From: Candidatus Galligastranaerophilus faecipullorum
GTDB lineage: Bacteria > Cyanobacteriota > Vampirovibrionia > Gastranaerophilales > Gastranaerophilaceae
NCBI GenBank assembly: GCA_018713115.1
Contig: DVFS01000046.1
Location: 1 to 53,727, forward strand
DNA length: 53,727 bases
Reading direction: 5' to 3'
Shown: positions 22,726 through 32,264 of the stretch, piece by piece
Position numbering within the stretch: the stretch's first letter is position 1
Layout: the number at the start of each line of letters is the position of its first letter
Notes under the pieces: model-generated
The model's input: only the letters and a program-made list of their open reading frames with translations
Database searches by the model: none
What the model was told of the DNA's origin: nothing
Program-made: the position numbers and the translations under genes

Positions 22726-24087
22726 TTAAAACATCAGTCTAAAGAGCAGAAAACGTTTGTTAAGTTTTTCCGAGAATTGCCTTAAATTCCTTGATATTAC
22801 GACAGTATCCGAGATAATGCAGTCCATATTTGCTTTTTGATTCGGATCAAGATTGTTCAGGTTATTAAGAGTTTTGTTTATGTTTGATGAAATTTTATTT
22901 ATATTTGAAACCGTGCCTGATATGTCTTTTTTGAGTTTGTCATCTTTTGTGAATTCGTTCATATAAGATGAAATATCTGCAAGGTTTCTTGAAATTTCAT
23001 TCAAGTTGGTAACAATTTCTTTTGTCTTTTTGTCCTCAAGCAGAGTATTTACGTTTTTGGACAGTTCGCCTACCGATTTTGCGGTTGTGGTTATGGATTC
23101 TTTTAAATCTTTATCCGTTGCGATTTCGTTTACACTGTCGGTTAAAACAATGAGTTTTGAAATGAGTTTATTTGACTGGCTCAAGACCTCTTCAAGCTCG
23201 TCTTTTGATGATTCTATCAGAAGCTGTGCCTTATCAAGCGTGGTTGAAGCGGCAAGAGTCAGTTCGTTTATGTTCTTAATGCTGTCTTTAAGCTCGCTTA
23301 CCATTTCATCGGAGAGGATTTCGGATATTTTTTCATTTGTTTCGTTAAGGGATTTTGAAGCTTTGTAGTTTATTTCCATAAAGTCGCTTATGCGCATAGG
23401 TTCTACCACGGTATATTTCAGGCTCTGATCGGGTGCGTAGAGTTTTTCGCCGTTGAGTTCATAGAAAATAAGTTCATTGTTTTCTATTTTAGCCCCCAGA
23501 CTGTCATTATCCAAAATCAACCCGGGCATAGTGATTGTATATTTTATTCTTAAAGTGTTTCTTGTGTGAATTTTATTTTTTAAATCAAAAGGAATCTGGC
23601 TTGTGGGTAAAACGGTGCATTCTTCAACATAGCCGATTTTATACATTTTATCGGACAGTTCCATAAAAATATTCTGCCCTTTTTTAATCATAGTTGTGCT
23701 TTTAAGGGTTTCTACAAAGACGGTCTGAATCTCGGGCGGGGTGATTTCAAGGAACTGCTCGCCTATAAGACCCGACTGTTGTATTGAAATTTTTGAAGCG
23801 GGAGGAATTTCTACATCCTTTTCGGTGATTACAAACCTTAATTTTATATAGCTGTCTTTTCCGTTTATAACGGGTGTGATTTCCTCTACCTGCCCTATTC
23901 TTAACCCCATCATCTGAACGCCCGAGCCTGCGCGCATGCCGTTTATATCTTTAAAGACGACATCTATTCTCTCGCCTGAGGATAAGCTTCTTCCCTTAAT
24001 CCACAAAACCGTGAATATAAGAATGAATATGGCGCTCAGTGTCAAGATTCCGACTTTTAGTGATGATGATGTTTTCTTAGGTTCCAT
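22726..24087 (-). CDS. mlaD: MlaD-like MCE-domain protein
   Basis: A 453-residue protein, much longer than Proteobacterial MlaD (about 180). One N-terminal membrane helix (LKVGILTLSAIFILIFTVLW) precedes the MCE domain (DVVFKDINGMRAGSGVQMMG, LRIGQVEEI, QQSGLIGEQFLEI). A long helical, coiled-coil region from about residue 240 to 450 follows, as in cyanobacterial and plant TGD2-type MCE proteins. It forms the periplasmic ring that moves phospholipids between membranes with MlaF and MlaE. Confidence 0.93.
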   Translation of the reverse strand: MEPKKTSSSLKVGILTLSAIFILIFTVLWIKGRSLSSGERIDVVFKDINGMRAGSGVQMMGLRIGQVEEITPVINGKDSYIKLRFVITEKDVEIPPASKISIQQSGLIGEQFLEITPPEIQTVFVETLKSTTMIKKGQNIFMELSDKMYKIGYVEECTVLPTSQIPFDLKNKIHTRNTLRIKYTITMPGLILDNDSLGAKIENNELIFYELNGEKLYAPDQSLKYTVVEPMRISDFMEINYKASKSLNETNEKISEILSDEMVSELKDSIKNINELTLAASTTLDKAQLLIESSKDELEEVLSQSNKLISKLIVLTDSVNEIATDKDLKESITTTAKSVGELSKNVNTLLEDKKTKEIVTNLNEISRNLADISSYMNEFTKDDKLKKDISGTVSNINKISSNINKTLNNLNNLDPNQKANMDCIISDTVVISRNLRQFSEKLNKRFLLFRLMF

Positions 24088-24127
24088 AATACTTTCCGAT
24101 TTATTTTATTATTATACATAAAAAATG

Positions 24128-24856
24128 TTACAGTGACTTAATTTGCATTGGCCCCTTTATGGAAGCGGTTACAAATTGGTGGGTGTAGGGGTTTTTGCCC
24201 TCTAAAAGCTCTTTTGTTGAGCCTTGATAGACAATTTCGCCTTCATACAGCATAATAGCCTTGTCTGTTGCGCGCTTTATGGTTGACAGCTGGTGCGTAA
24301 CCACAAGACAGCTTGCGTTGAGTTCTTTTTTTAGCTCTACAATGTAGTTTTCAATAAGTGTGGATGATACAGGGTCTAAGCCTGCCGTCGGCTCGTCGTA
24401 GAGGATGATTTTAGGGTTTGTTACAATTGCGCGTGCAAAGCCGACGCGTTTTTGCATGCCGCCTGAAAGTTCCGAGGGATATTTGTTTTCTATCCCCTGC
24501 AAGCCTACTATTTTAAGTTTTTGAGCCACGATTTCCCTAAGTTCGCTTTTTGTGTATTTCCCTCTGAACTCTTTTCTTTCCGTAAGCGGAAAAGCTATAT
24601 TTTCAAAAACCGTGAGGAAATCAAAAAGGGCGCTGTACTGAAAAGTCATGGCAATATCAGCGTCGGATGGTGTTGTGATTATCTCGCCCGAGTTGGGGTA
24701 TAAAAGTCCGCAGATAATCTTTAAAAGCGTACTCTTGCCGCTTCCCGAGAAACCCACGACACCCAGAGTTTCGCCGTCTTCAACTTTGAAATTTATGTTG
24801 TTCAAGACTTTTTTATCGTTAAATTCTTTTGTCAGGTTTTTGACTTCTATGCCCAT
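24128..24856 (-). CDS. mlaF: MlaF-like ABC transporter ATPase
   Basis: A 242-residue ATPase: Walker A GFSGSGKSTLLKI, Q-loop MTFQYSALFD, signature LSGGMQKRVGFARAI, Walker B IILYDEPTAGLDP, and the H-loop His in VVTHQLST. The LSGGMQKR form is typical of Mla/TGD3 ATPases. I chose the ATG at 24856, which follows TAGGAC; the longer form from 24958 would read into mlaE coding sequence. Confidence 0.95.
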   Translation of the reverse strand: MGIEVKNLTKEFNDKKVLNNINFKVEDGETLGVVGFSGSGKSTLLKIICGLLYPNSGEIITTPSDADIAMTFQYSALFDFLTVFENIAFPLTERKEFRGKYTKSELREIVAQKLKIVGLQGIENKYPSELSGGMQKRVGFARAIVTNPKIILYDEPTAGLDPVSSTLIENYIVELKKELNASCLVVTHQLSTIKRATDKAIMLYEGEIVYQGSTKELLEGKNPYTHQFVTASIKGPMQIKSL

Positions 24857-24863
24857 TTTTGTC

Positions 24864-25661
24864 CTACAGATAAAATACCGACGCAAAAATATAGTCCCAG
24901 ACTGCAATTGCGACAAACGACCATACGACCGCGCGAGTGGTTGAAGTGCCGACTTCAAGCGCGCCGCCGCGCGTGGAGTAGCCGCAGGAGCAGCTTATAA
25001 GTGCTATTGTACCTCCAAAAAAGGAAGATTTTAGCAGTGCGACAAAAATATCTTTTACAAAAAGACCGTGCCACATTGAGTTTATAAAGTTTAAATAGGT
25101 TATCTCCGCTGTCATATTTGAAATCACCGCTGCGCAAAAAAGCCCGCAGAATGTGGATACAATAACCACAAAAGGCATCATAATCACACCTGACAGGAAT
25201 CTCGGGACAATAAGATATTCAACAGGGTCAACATGCAGCACCCTCATGGCGCTTATTTGCTCCGTTACCGCCATGGAAGCGATTTCAGAAGCGTATGATG
25301 AACCTATCATGGAAATTATTGCAAAGCCTGACATGATGGCTGAGAGTTCGCGCACCATAACAAGAGCGCTAAGTGAGCCGACATAATTGCCTGCGCCCTG
25401 TTTTGCAAGTTCCGGTGCTATTTGCATGGCAATGATTATTGAAGTCATTGCAACGATTGTAAGTGTTATGGGAAGAGAATCTACAGAAAAGCGCGAGCAC
25501 TGCTCTATCAGTGCACTTCTGTCGACTTTTAGCACCGTCATTGTTTTAATAACACGCAAAAAATCCTTGCCTATGTTGCCAAGGGTGATTAAAAACTCTT
25601 TTATTTCAGACCAGAGCAGGTTTAAACCCTGATAGAACAATGTTTTTTTAACGTTAATCAT
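24864..25661 (-). CDS. mlaE: MlaE-like ABC transporter permease
   Basis: A 265-residue permease with about five membrane helices. The family motif GNYVGSLSALVMVRELSAIM is present, followed by IGSSYASEIASMAVTEQISA and VEYLIVPR, and the conserved end GYSTRGGALEVGTSTTRAVV. It is first in the operon mlaE-mlaF-mlaD-lpxK-metF. MlaB and MlaC homologues are not seen nearby, as in cyanobacteria. Confidence 0.96.
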   Translation of the reverse strand: MINVKKTLFYQGLNLLWSEIKEFLITLGNIGKDFLRVIKTMTVLKVDRSALIEQCSRFSVDSLPITLTIVAMTSIIIAMQIAPELAKQGAGNYVGSLSALVMVRELSAIMSGFAIISMIGSSYASEIASMAVTEQISAMRVLHVDPVEYLIVPRFLSGVIMMPFVVIVSTFCGLFCAAVISNMTAEITYLNFINSMWHGLFVKDIFVALLKSSFFGGTIALISCSCGYSTRGGALEVGTSTTRAVVWSFVAIAVWDYIFASVFYL

Positions 25662-25706
25662 TAACTTTATTATATTATTTAATATTTTATTTGCAAAACG
25701 GAGTGC

Positions 25707-25745
25707 AAAAAACCCGCTCTATGGTGTAGAGCGGGTTTTTTATAA
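25707..25745 (-). terminator. Intrinsic terminator after the 131-residue FxG protein gene
   Basis: AACCCGCTCTA (25711-25721) pairs with TAGAGCGGGTT, with A and T runs on both sides. It separates the gene ending at 25760 from the mlaE operon on the same strand. Confidence 0.9.
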
Positions 25746-25759
25746 ATAATATTAATAAA

Positions 25760-26155
25760 CTATTGGGCAAGTTTTTCAGCTGCTTTTTCAGCTGCTTGCT
25801 GCGCAACTTCAGCTCCTTCGCCTGCTGCTTGTTCAGCTCCTTCGCTGCCTTTTCCTTTAAATCTTTTTTGGATGGATTCAAGAATTTCATGTCCATTTTC
25901 GCGGACTTTAGCCCAGGCATCACTGTAGCCTGCTTTAACATATTTGACAACATCTTTGAATTTGTTTGCTTCTGCTTCAGGAGGGCCTACAAAAACTTTT
26001 TTGCCATGCAGACCTGCTGCAACTGTTCCTGCTATTGCTGCTGCACCTATAACGCCTGCTGCAATTGCGCCTTTGTTAATTTTTTTACCTTCCCCTTCTT
26101 CCGCACCGCGAAAAGCCTGTGCATTTGAGAAAGAATTGATACCGTTCACTTGCAT
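25760..26155 (-). CDS. FxG-motif small protein with membrane-active glycine-rich helix, unknown function
   Basis: A 131-residue protein starting MQVNGINSFSNAQAFRGAEE, an N-terminus shared in style with two other proteins in this window. Residues about 28-48 (GAIAAGVIGAAAIAGTVAAG) form a glycine-zipper-like hydrophobic helix. The C-terminus is Ala/Glu-rich (EQAAGEGAEVAQQAAEKAAE) and helical. It has its own terminator. I recall such F-x-G N-termini as common in Gastranaerophilales proteins. No function is known to me. Confidence 0.65.
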   Translation of the reverse strand: MQVNGINSFSNAQAFRGAEEGEGKKINKGAIAAGVIGAAAIAGTVAAGLHGKKVFVGPPEAEANKFKDVVKYVKAGYSDAWAKVRENGHEILESIQKRFKGKGSEGAEQAAGEGAEVAQQAAEKAAEKLAQ

Positions 26156-26305
26156 ATAAAATTCCCTTTCCGAATATTATTATCAACTTGCCTTCTGCAA
26201 CTATAATGCATATGATTTTTTTAAATTGCTATCATGGACATTACAGGAACATATTTTGTTACATAACTTTACAATGAACAACCTAACTGCGCTTATTATA
26301 ACATA

Positions 26306-26344
26306 AAAATTTCCCCCGAGGAAGTGCCCGGGGGAAATTTTGAA
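26306..26344 (-). terminator. Intrinsic terminator after the 264-residue FxG protein gene
   Basis: AAATTTCCCCCG pairs with CGGGGGAAATTT around a 10-nt loop, just beyond the stop codon at 26353 on the minus strand. The neighbouring gap 26156-26305 is AT-rich and showed nothing else clear. Confidence 0.9.
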
Positions 26345-26352
26345 TTATTTAA

Positions 26353-27147
26353 TTATAATGAATGAAAATATGCTATTTCTGACATATTGCTGCCGTATTT
26401 ATCTTTCAGGATTTCATCTTCCGCCTTTATTGGTACCGTATTTGCTACTGATGCTTTAGCTTTATTTTCGACATTAGTCGTACTTAAATCTTCGCTTTTT
26501 GTAAAAAAGGCTTTAATGCTTTTGGTATTGTTTTCCTGATATTCTTTGATTGCTTTCTGAAGGGCTTCTGTATCTATTTTGCCATCCTTGTTTATGATTT
26601 TGCCTGCCGCTTCGTCAATTAATTTTTGCAGTTCATCGCCGGATTTTTCAGGGTTTGCAAGTTTAACTTGTTGTTCAATTAATTCTTTTACTTTTGCGGT
26701 ATCTAATTTGGATGCGTCTTCTGTTATTTGTTTTGTTATATCATCCATCAAGCCGTTTGCCTTCAAGGCTTTTGACGCTTCGCGTCCTGTTTTTGTGAAT
26801 ATTGATTTAACACCTGTCGTGAAGTTGTTCCATAAGCCTTTGGCACCTTTTAAATTATCGGCTTGTTTTGCGGCGTCATCCGTCAGGTTTGCAAGATTTA
26901 ATTTCTTACCTTTTTTAACCGCATAAATTGCTGTGCCGATTGCGGCTATGCCTGCGCCGATGGCTAAAAGAGGGCTGCCGCTGTCTTCTTTTTCGGCTGT
27001 TGCGGTTGTGCTATACATTGCTGTCGGGTCATAGCCTTGAAAAGCGGTAGTTCCTGCGTTGGAGTATGCATTTGCGTAAGTGTTATTTACCGCGTAGGGA
27101 TTTGAATACGAATAATTGTTGTAACCTGTAATACCATTCAATGACAT
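26353..27147 (-). CDS. FxG-motif protein with one membrane helix and helical C-terminus, unknown function
   Basis: A 264-residue protein. A Tyr/Asn-rich start (MSLNGITGYNNYSYSNPY) leads to TTAFQGYDP near residue 35. A hydrophobic helix follows at about residues 59-78 (PLLAIGAGIAAIGTAIYAVK) and then a basic stop (KKGKK). The remainder is charged and helical. It has the same plan as the neighbour at 25760: motif, glycine-rich helix, helical tail. A good site (GAAGGAAGG) precedes it. Function unknown. Confidence 0.65.
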   Translation of the reverse strand: MSLNGITGYNNYSYSNPYAVNNTYANAYSNAGTTAFQGYDPTAMYSTTATAEKEDSGSPLLAIGAGIAAIGTAIYAVKKGKKLNLANLTDDAAKQADNLKGAKGLWNNFTTGVKSIFTKTGREASKALKANGLMDDITKQITEDASKLDTAKVKELIEQQVKLANPEKSGDELQKLIDEAAGKIINKDGKIDTEALQKAIKEYQENNTKSIKAFFTKSEDLSTTNVENKAKASVANTVPIKAEDEILKDKYGSNMSEIAYFHSL

Positions 27148-27191
27148 AATAAAACCTTCCTTCTATAAACCTAAACTTCCTATGTATAAAT

Positions 27192-27228
27192 AAAAAAATC
27201 CTGTCTTTAAAAATTGACAGGATTTTTC
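27192..27228 (-). terminator. Intrinsic terminator after serA
   Basis: AATCCTGTC (about 27197-27205) pairs with GACAGGATT, with a T run on the minus strand. It lies 20 nt past the serA stop codon. Confidence 0.88.
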
Positions 27229-27249
27229 AAATTGTTAAGTTTTGTTAAC

Positions 27250-28860
27250 TTATATATTGAGTTTAATATAGCATGGTTCGTCAATGCCGTTTATTTTGGC
27301 GATTTTATCCAGAGTATTTTGTTCTACCGTATCATCGGTGTTAATAATCATAATACTCTTTTCGTCACACCTTGCCTGACCTTTTTCGTATGATTTTTGT
27401 GCAACCTGCATGCGTGAAATATTCACGCCGTCATCGCCTAATACCGTTGCAACGGAAGCAATCATACCGGGTTTGTTTTCATGCGGTACAAGGAGCATGT
27501 GTTTTTCGGGCTTGATTGATGTATTGTAATCGTTAATTTTAACAATTCTTTTAATGTGTTTTGCAATCAAAGCGCCGGAAACGCTTGTGCAGCCGGTATC
27601 CGTGTTTAGAGTTACGGAGATTGAACCTATGTAGTCTGTTGACTGCTGGGATTTTTTGGTTGAAATTTCAATACCGCGCTTTTTAGCCAGAAGCGGTGCG
27701 TTGACATAATTTACACCTACAAGGTTGCTTGAGAGCACACCTTTTAAAATAGCCGTTTCAAGAGGCGAAGTGTCAAGGTTTGCAAGTGTTCCTTTGACTT
27801 CTATTTCAATGGATTTTAAATTTCCTTTGGATATCTGCGAAGCCATCTGTGCAATGTTTTCGGAAATTGACATATAGTCCTTAACAGGCTCCAGTTTTTG
27901 CGGTTTTAAAGACGGAATGTTGACTGCGCTTGTAGCATCACCGCCCGTGAGCACCGATACGACCTGCCGTGCAACATCAAGGGCGACATTGACCTGCGCC
28001 TCGTCCGTGCTTGCGCCGAGGTGCGGGGTAAGCACGACATTTTTGCCGAAACCCAAGAGAATATTATTTTGTATATTTTTTTCATCTTCATATACATCGA
28101 GCGCGCATGAGGCTACCTGACCGGATTCAAGTGCTTCTTTCAGCGCTGCTTCGTCAATTATTCCGCCGCGCGCGCAGTTAACTATTCTGACACCTTTTTT
28201 CATTCTGTTTATGGTGTTTTTATTGATAAGCGATGTTGTTTCTTTGGTTTTAGGTGTATGAACGGTTATAAAGTCGCATTCGCCCCAGAAATCATCAAGG
28301 TGCTCAATGTATTTTGCACCCATATTCTCGACCGCTTCGCGTGATGTATAAGGGTCAAATACAATGATTTTCATACCCAGCGCCAGTGCAACTTCCGCCA
28401 CATGGTGTCCGATTTTACCGAGTCCTATAATACCCAGGGTTTTGCCAAAAACCTCGACACCTGTGAATTTTGAGCGCTCCCATTTGCCTTCTTTAACGGA
28501 TTTTACGGCTTCAGGGATGTTGCGTGCCATAGAAAGCATCATCGCAACGGTGTGCTCCGCCGCTGCGTTTGTGTTGCCGTCAGGCGAGTTTACAACTATA
28601 ATGCCGTGCGATGTGGCGGCATCAAGGTCGATGTTGTCGACGCCAACGCCTGCGCGGCCGATTATTTTGAGGTTTTTACCCGCTTCAATGATTTTGGCGG
28701 TAACTTTTGTCTGGCTTCTGACCAGAAGCGCGTCATATTCGCCGATTATTTTGCATAGTTCATCTTCTTCCATTGTGGGAAGATTATCGACAGCCGCCGC
28801 TTTTTCAACAATTTTCACGGCTGCTTCGTTGATTTTATCAGTAATTAAAACTTTTGCCAT
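27250..28860 (-). CDS. serA: D-3-phosphoglycerate dehydrogenase
   Basis: A 536-residue long-form SerA. The substrate-binding part begins MAKVLITDKINEAAVKIVE. The NAD fold has GKTLGIIGLGKIGHHVAEVA. Catalytic residues are in NCARGGIIDEAAL and LTPHLGASTDEAQ. The intervening ASB domain follows, and then a C-terminal ACT domain (MLLVPHENKPGMIASVATVL) for serine feedback. It catalyses the first step of serine synthesis. It lies 12 nt after the class V aminotransferase gene, a functional pair. Confidence 0.97.
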   Translation of the reverse strand: MAKVLITDKINEAAVKIVEKAAAVDNLPTMEEDELCKIIGEYDALLVRSQTKVTAKIIEAGKNLKIIGRAGVGVDNIDLDAATSHGIIVVNSPDGNTNAAAEHTVAMMLSMARNIPEAVKSVKEGKWERSKFTGVEVFGKTLGIIGLGKIGHHVAEVALALGMKIIVFDPYTSREAVENMGAKYIEHLDDFWGECDFITVHTPKTKETTSLINKNTINRMKKGVRIVNCARGGIIDEAALKEALESGQVASCALDVYEDEKNIQNNILLGFGKNVVLTPHLGASTDEAQVNVALDVARQVVSVLTGGDATSAVNIPSLKPQKLEPVKDYMSISENIAQMASQISKGNLKSIEIEVKGTLANLDTSPLETAILKGVLSSNLVGVNYVNAPLLAKKRGIEISTKKSQQSTDYIGSISVTLNTDTGCTSVSGALIAKHIKRIVKINDYNTSIKPEKHMLLVPHENKPGMIASVATVLGDDGVNISRMQVAQKSYEKGQARCDEKSIMIINTDDTVEQNTLDKIAKINGIDEPCYIKLNI

Positions 28861-28872
28861 TTTGTCTGTTCC

Positions 28873-29973
28873 TTATTTTTTGAGTTTTTCTATGGTTGCC
28901 TTAAGGCTTGCAAGCGCCGTTAAAACGTCGCGTTCGGATACAAAGCCGAGTGTGCCCATTCTGAAGATTTTATCTTTAAGGTCGTTTTGTCCGTTGGCAA
29001 CAACGATGTTGTAATCTTCCTTGAGTGTTTTTCTGATATCGGGAACGCTCACGCCTTCGGGCGGAAGGACTGAGGTTATTGCCCAGCTTGCAATTGTTTC
29101 ATCCTCGACAAAAAGCTTAAGACCCATATCTTTAATACCTTTTCTTAAAAGCTGTGCGTTATGTTTGTGGCGTGCAAAAATATTATCAAGACCCTCTTCT
29201 TTCATCATTTCAAGGGCTTTATCAAGCGCTATGAAGAGATTTACCGCGGGAGTCCAGGGGGTGGTGTCTTTTTCAAGATTCTTTTTGTAATCGTCCCATC
29301 TGAAGTAGAAACCGGGGTATTTGCACTGTTTATGAAGTTCCCAGGCTCTGTCGTTTGCAACAAGGAATGCAAGTCCCGGGGGAATCATAAAGCCTTTTTG
29401 AGAGCCTGAAATAAGAACATCTATGCCCCATTCATCCATTTTGCAGTCAATTGCGCCTATGGATGTAATGCCGTCCACAACCGAAACGGCGCCGTGTTCG
29501 CGGATGATTTTTGCAAGTTCTTTGACAGGGTTTGTAACACCTGTTGAAGTTTCATTGTGAGTGAGTGTTACAACTTTTATCTCCTTGTTTGTGTCGGCGT
29601 CTAGAACTTTTTTGAGTTCAACGGGGTCAATAGCTTTACCGTAGGGAACTTCAAGTTTTTGTACAACCGCGCCGTGCGATTCGGCGATTTTTGCCCAGCG
29701 TGCGCCAAAGTTGCCGATGACAAGCGATAAAACCTTATCTCCCGCATTTACAAGGTTTGATATGGCAGATTCCATAGCACCCGTGCCTGAGGCGGTATAG
29801 ATATGTACGTCAAATTTTGTTTGAAAAACCCATTTTAAGTTTTCTTCAACTCTTCTTACAACTTTTGAAAACTCGCCGCTTCTGTGGCCGATGGGGTGTT
29901 TTGCCATAGCTAAAAGCACGCTCTCGGGAACCGGTGTAGGGCCCGGAATCATTAAAAAATCTTTGTCTTTCAT
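28873..29973 (-). CDS. Class V aminotransferase (serine-pyruvate / alanine-glyoxylate type), likely in serine synthesis
   Basis: A 366-residue PLP enzyme. The opening LMIPGPTPVPESVLLAM and HRSGEF are typical of the AGT/SPT branch. TASGTGAMESAISNL is the PLP phosphate loop. SVVDGITSIGAIDCKMDEWG leads to the Schiff-base Lys in SGSQKGFMIPPGL. Its pairing with serA suggests it serves as phosphoserine aminotransferase, or feeds serine/glycine exchange. The exact substrate cannot be fixed from sequence. Confidence 0.9.
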   Translation of the reverse strand: MKDKDFLMIPGPTPVPESVLLAMAKHPIGHRSGEFSKVVRRVEENLKWVFQTKFDVHIYTASGTGAMESAISNLVNAGDKVLSLVIGNFGARWAKIAESHGAVVQKLEVPYGKAIDPVELKKVLDADTNKEIKVVTLTHNETSTGVTNPVKELAKIIREHGAVSVVDGITSIGAIDCKMDEWGIDVLISGSQKGFMIPPGLAFLVANDRAWELHKQCKYPGFYFRWDDYKKNLEKDTTPWTPAVNLFIALDKALEMMKEEGLDNIFARHKHNAQLLRKGIKDMGLKLFVEDETIASWAITSVLPPEGVSVPDIRKTLKEDYNIVVANGQNDLKDKIFRMGTLGFVSERDVLTALASLKATIEKLKK

Positions 29974-29985
29974 TTTTTCTTCCTT

Positions 29986-30981
29986 CTATAAAGCTAAACT
30001 ACTGTCAACACTTTTTGGCAAATATGCCTGAGGGTAGCTGTACGATCGGGTAAACCCGGCGTCTTCGTACATTTTAACAGCATGAGAGTTGTCAAGGTCA
30101 ACACTTGCATTGATTTCACTCAACGTGACAAGCCCTGACTGGTTCAGTTTAACAACATCGCCGACTACTGATTTTAATAGCAGTTTAGACAGCCCCATGC
30201 CGCGGTGTTCCTTTAAAATTCCCACAAGCGGAATGTTGCCTATACTGTCGCCCGTCACATTTGACAGGCAAAAGCCGATAAGTTTGTTTTCATGTAATAA
30301 AACTTTTGAAGAGTGCGACAAAAATCTGCCGTATACTGACTTTGTTATTTTTTCTACAATATCCCTGCAGCCTTCAATAGAGCCGAATCTGACATCAAAG
30401 TTAATGTCGGAGGATTCATCAAAACTCTTTAAAATGACTCCTGCAAGCTCATCCGAGTATATGTCGCTGTAGGGGACGATTTTATACCCTATGGGGATAG
30501 AGTATAAATTAAGCTGTTCGATTTCTTTTATAAGTCTTTTATTGTTTATATCAAAGACCATCACACCTAAATCGATAAACTTGAAACCGAAGTTTGCGGC
30601 TCTGTCGCGATAATCCGTCTGCACACCGAGCATGGGATAGCTTACAAGCGCCTGTTTACGCCTTTGTGTGGTTTCAAGCATAAAGTTTTCCATAAGCGCG
30701 TCGCGTTTTTCGTCAATATTTTCGCTGCCCAGAATATGAATCAAGAAAAGTTCGATAACGTCTGAGGATGCGCAGGAATAAGCAAGAAAACCCGTCGGAA
30801 TGTCATCTTCCAGTAAAATAATGCAGTTTATGAGTTTTTTATTAAAGTATTCGATAAACTCGTCATAATTAAGAGGCTCTATTTCAAACTTATAGTCGGA
30901 GGCGCATTTTGACCTGAAGTTATTATACACTCCTGCAAAAATTTTAAAATAATTTTCACTTAACACACGGGTTTGATACAT
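29986..30981 (-). CDS. GNAT-family N-acetyltransferase, probable tandem GNAT
   Basis: A 331-residue protein. The C-terminal half has a clear acetyl-CoA loop (LKEHRGMGLSKLLLKSV) and the typical end NSHAVKMYEDAGFTRSYSY. The N-terminal half (residues 1-150) looks like a second, degenerate GNAT unit (IILLEDDIPTGFLAYSCASS and ANFGFKFIDLGVMVFDI). The substrate is unknown. It lies between ribBA and the aminotransferase with short gaps, so it is in the same operon. Confidence 0.8.
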   Translation of the reverse strand: MYQTRVLSENYFKIFAGVYNNFRSKCASDYKFEIEPLNYDEFIEYFNKKLINCIILLEDDIPTGFLAYSCASSDVIELFLIHILGSENIDEKRDALMENFMLETTQRRKQALVSYPMLGVQTDYRDRAANFGFKFIDLGVMVFDINNKRLIKEIEQLNLYSIPIGYKIVPYSDIYSDELAGVILKSFDESSDINFDVRFGSIEGCRDIVEKITKSVYGRFLSHSSKVLLHENKLIGFCLSNVTGDSIGNIPLVGILKEHRGMGLSKLLLKSVVGDVVKLNQSGLVTLSEINASVDLDNSHAVKMYEDAGFTRSYSYPQAYLPKSVDSSLAL

Positions 30982-30997
30982 TCCGAACTTTCCTTAA

Positions 30998-32239
30998 TTA
31001 ATTTGCTGCAATTATATCACACTGGCATTCCGATATCAAATGGTGCATTTTTTCTTTCTTTGTCATAATGTAGCGCTCGTTAAATTTATTGATATCAGGA
31101 GTTATTGCAATTCTTTCTTCTATTTCTATTCCGTAACCCTTGAGCGCTATTATTTTTGTAGGGTTGTTTGTTATGAGTTTTATTTTTTTATATCCCAGGT
31201 CATATAAAATCTGCGCGCCTGTGCCGTAGTTTCGCATATCGCTTTTAAAGCCGAGCGAAATGTTGGCTTCTATTGTATCCTGCCCTTTATCCTGAAGTGC
31301 ATAGGCTTTAAGCTTGTTGACAAGACCTATGCCGCGCCCTTCATGGTCTAAAATATACACAAGCGCGCCTTTTCCGTATTCGTTAATCATAGTTAAAGAT
31401 GAGTGCAGCTGCTGGTTGCAGTCGCATTTCAGGCTGTGAAAAACATCTCCCGTAAGGCAGCAGGAATGCATTCTGACAAGAGGAGTTTTATCCGAGCCGT
31501 CATCTTTTACAAGTGCCACATGCTCTTTTTGTGTAAGTTCATCTATATAGCCGTAAATTTCAAACTCGCCGAAAAGCGTGGGCAGTGTGGTTTTGATCTC
31601 ACGTTTTACAAACCTTTCTTCCTTGAGGCGGTACTCTATAAGCTGCGCTACGGTTATAAATTTTAATCCGTGTTTTTTTGCAAACTCTACAAGGTCGTCG
31701 CGGCGCGCCATTGTGCCGTCTTCTTTCATAATTTCACACATAACGGCGGCTCTTTTTAGTCCCGCAAGGCGGGCTAAATCCACACCGGCTTCGGTGTGCC
31801 CCGTGCGCTTAAGAACCCCGCCTTCTCTTGCGATAATCGGGAAAATGTGTCCGGGTCGCCTTAAATCCTCGGGCTTTGTATTTTCATCAAGTATAACCTG
31901 AATCGTCTTTGCTCTGTCGTATGCGCTGATACCTGTAGTGACGCCGTATTTGGGGTCGGCATCTACGCTTTGTGTAAAATTTGTGCCTTTAACGTCGGTA
32001 TTATGCTCAACCATAGGGCTTATACCTGTTTTTTCGGCACGCTCTTTATCCAGTGCAAGACAAATAAGCCCTCTGCACTCTTTTGCCATAAAGTTAATAA
32101 CCTCAGGGGTTACAAAAGAAGCCGGAAACAAAAGGTCGCCTTCGTTTTCTCTGTCCTCATCATCGGCAACAATAACACCTTTGCCGTTTTTAAAGTCTTC
32201 AATAGCTTCTTCTATGGTGTTAAAAATTATTTCACTCAT
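30998..32239 (-). CDS. ribBA: RibBA, bifunctional DHBP synthase / GTP cyclohydrolase II
   Basis: A 413-residue fusion. The N-terminal DHBP synthase has VIVADDEDRENEGDLLFPA and RTGHTEAGVDLARLAG. The C-terminal GTP cyclohydrolase II has the zinc cysteines in SCCLTGDVFHSLKCDCNQQL and the substrate loop DHEGRGIGL. It feeds both branches of riboflavin synthesis. A strong site (AGGGGG) precedes it, and it follows ribE. Confidence 0.98.
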   Translation of the reverse strand: MSEIIFNTIEEAIEDFKNGKGVIVADDEDRENEGDLLFPASFVTPEVINFMAKECRGLICLALDKERAEKTGISPMVEHNTDVKGTNFTQSVDADPKYGVTTGISAYDRAKTIQVILDENTKPEDLRRPGHIFPIIAREGGVLKRTGHTEAGVDLARLAGLKRAAVMCEIMKEDGTMARRDDLVEFAKKHGLKFITVAQLIEYRLKEERFVKREIKTTLPTLFGEFEIYGYIDELTQKEHVALVKDDGSDKTPLVRMHSCCLTGDVFHSLKCDCNQQLHSSLTMINEYGKGALVYILDHEGRGIGLVNKLKAYALQDKGQDTIEANISLGFKSDMRNYGTGAQILYDLGYKKIKLITNNPTKIIALKGYGIEIEERIAITPDINKFNERYIMTKKEKMHHLISECQCDIIAAN

Positions 32240-32264
32240 TAAATACCCCCTGGTGTTTGTGTTT

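Noticed and set aside
24857-24958. Longer mlaF start at 24958
   Set aside because: It would read 34 residues within mlaE coding sequence; the ATG at 24856 matches the ABC domain start and has a ribosome site.
28364-29014. 216-codon open frame antisense to serA and the aminotransferase
   Set aside because: It is a shadow of well-supported genes on the other strand; composition is Ser/Pro-rich and no domain is visible.
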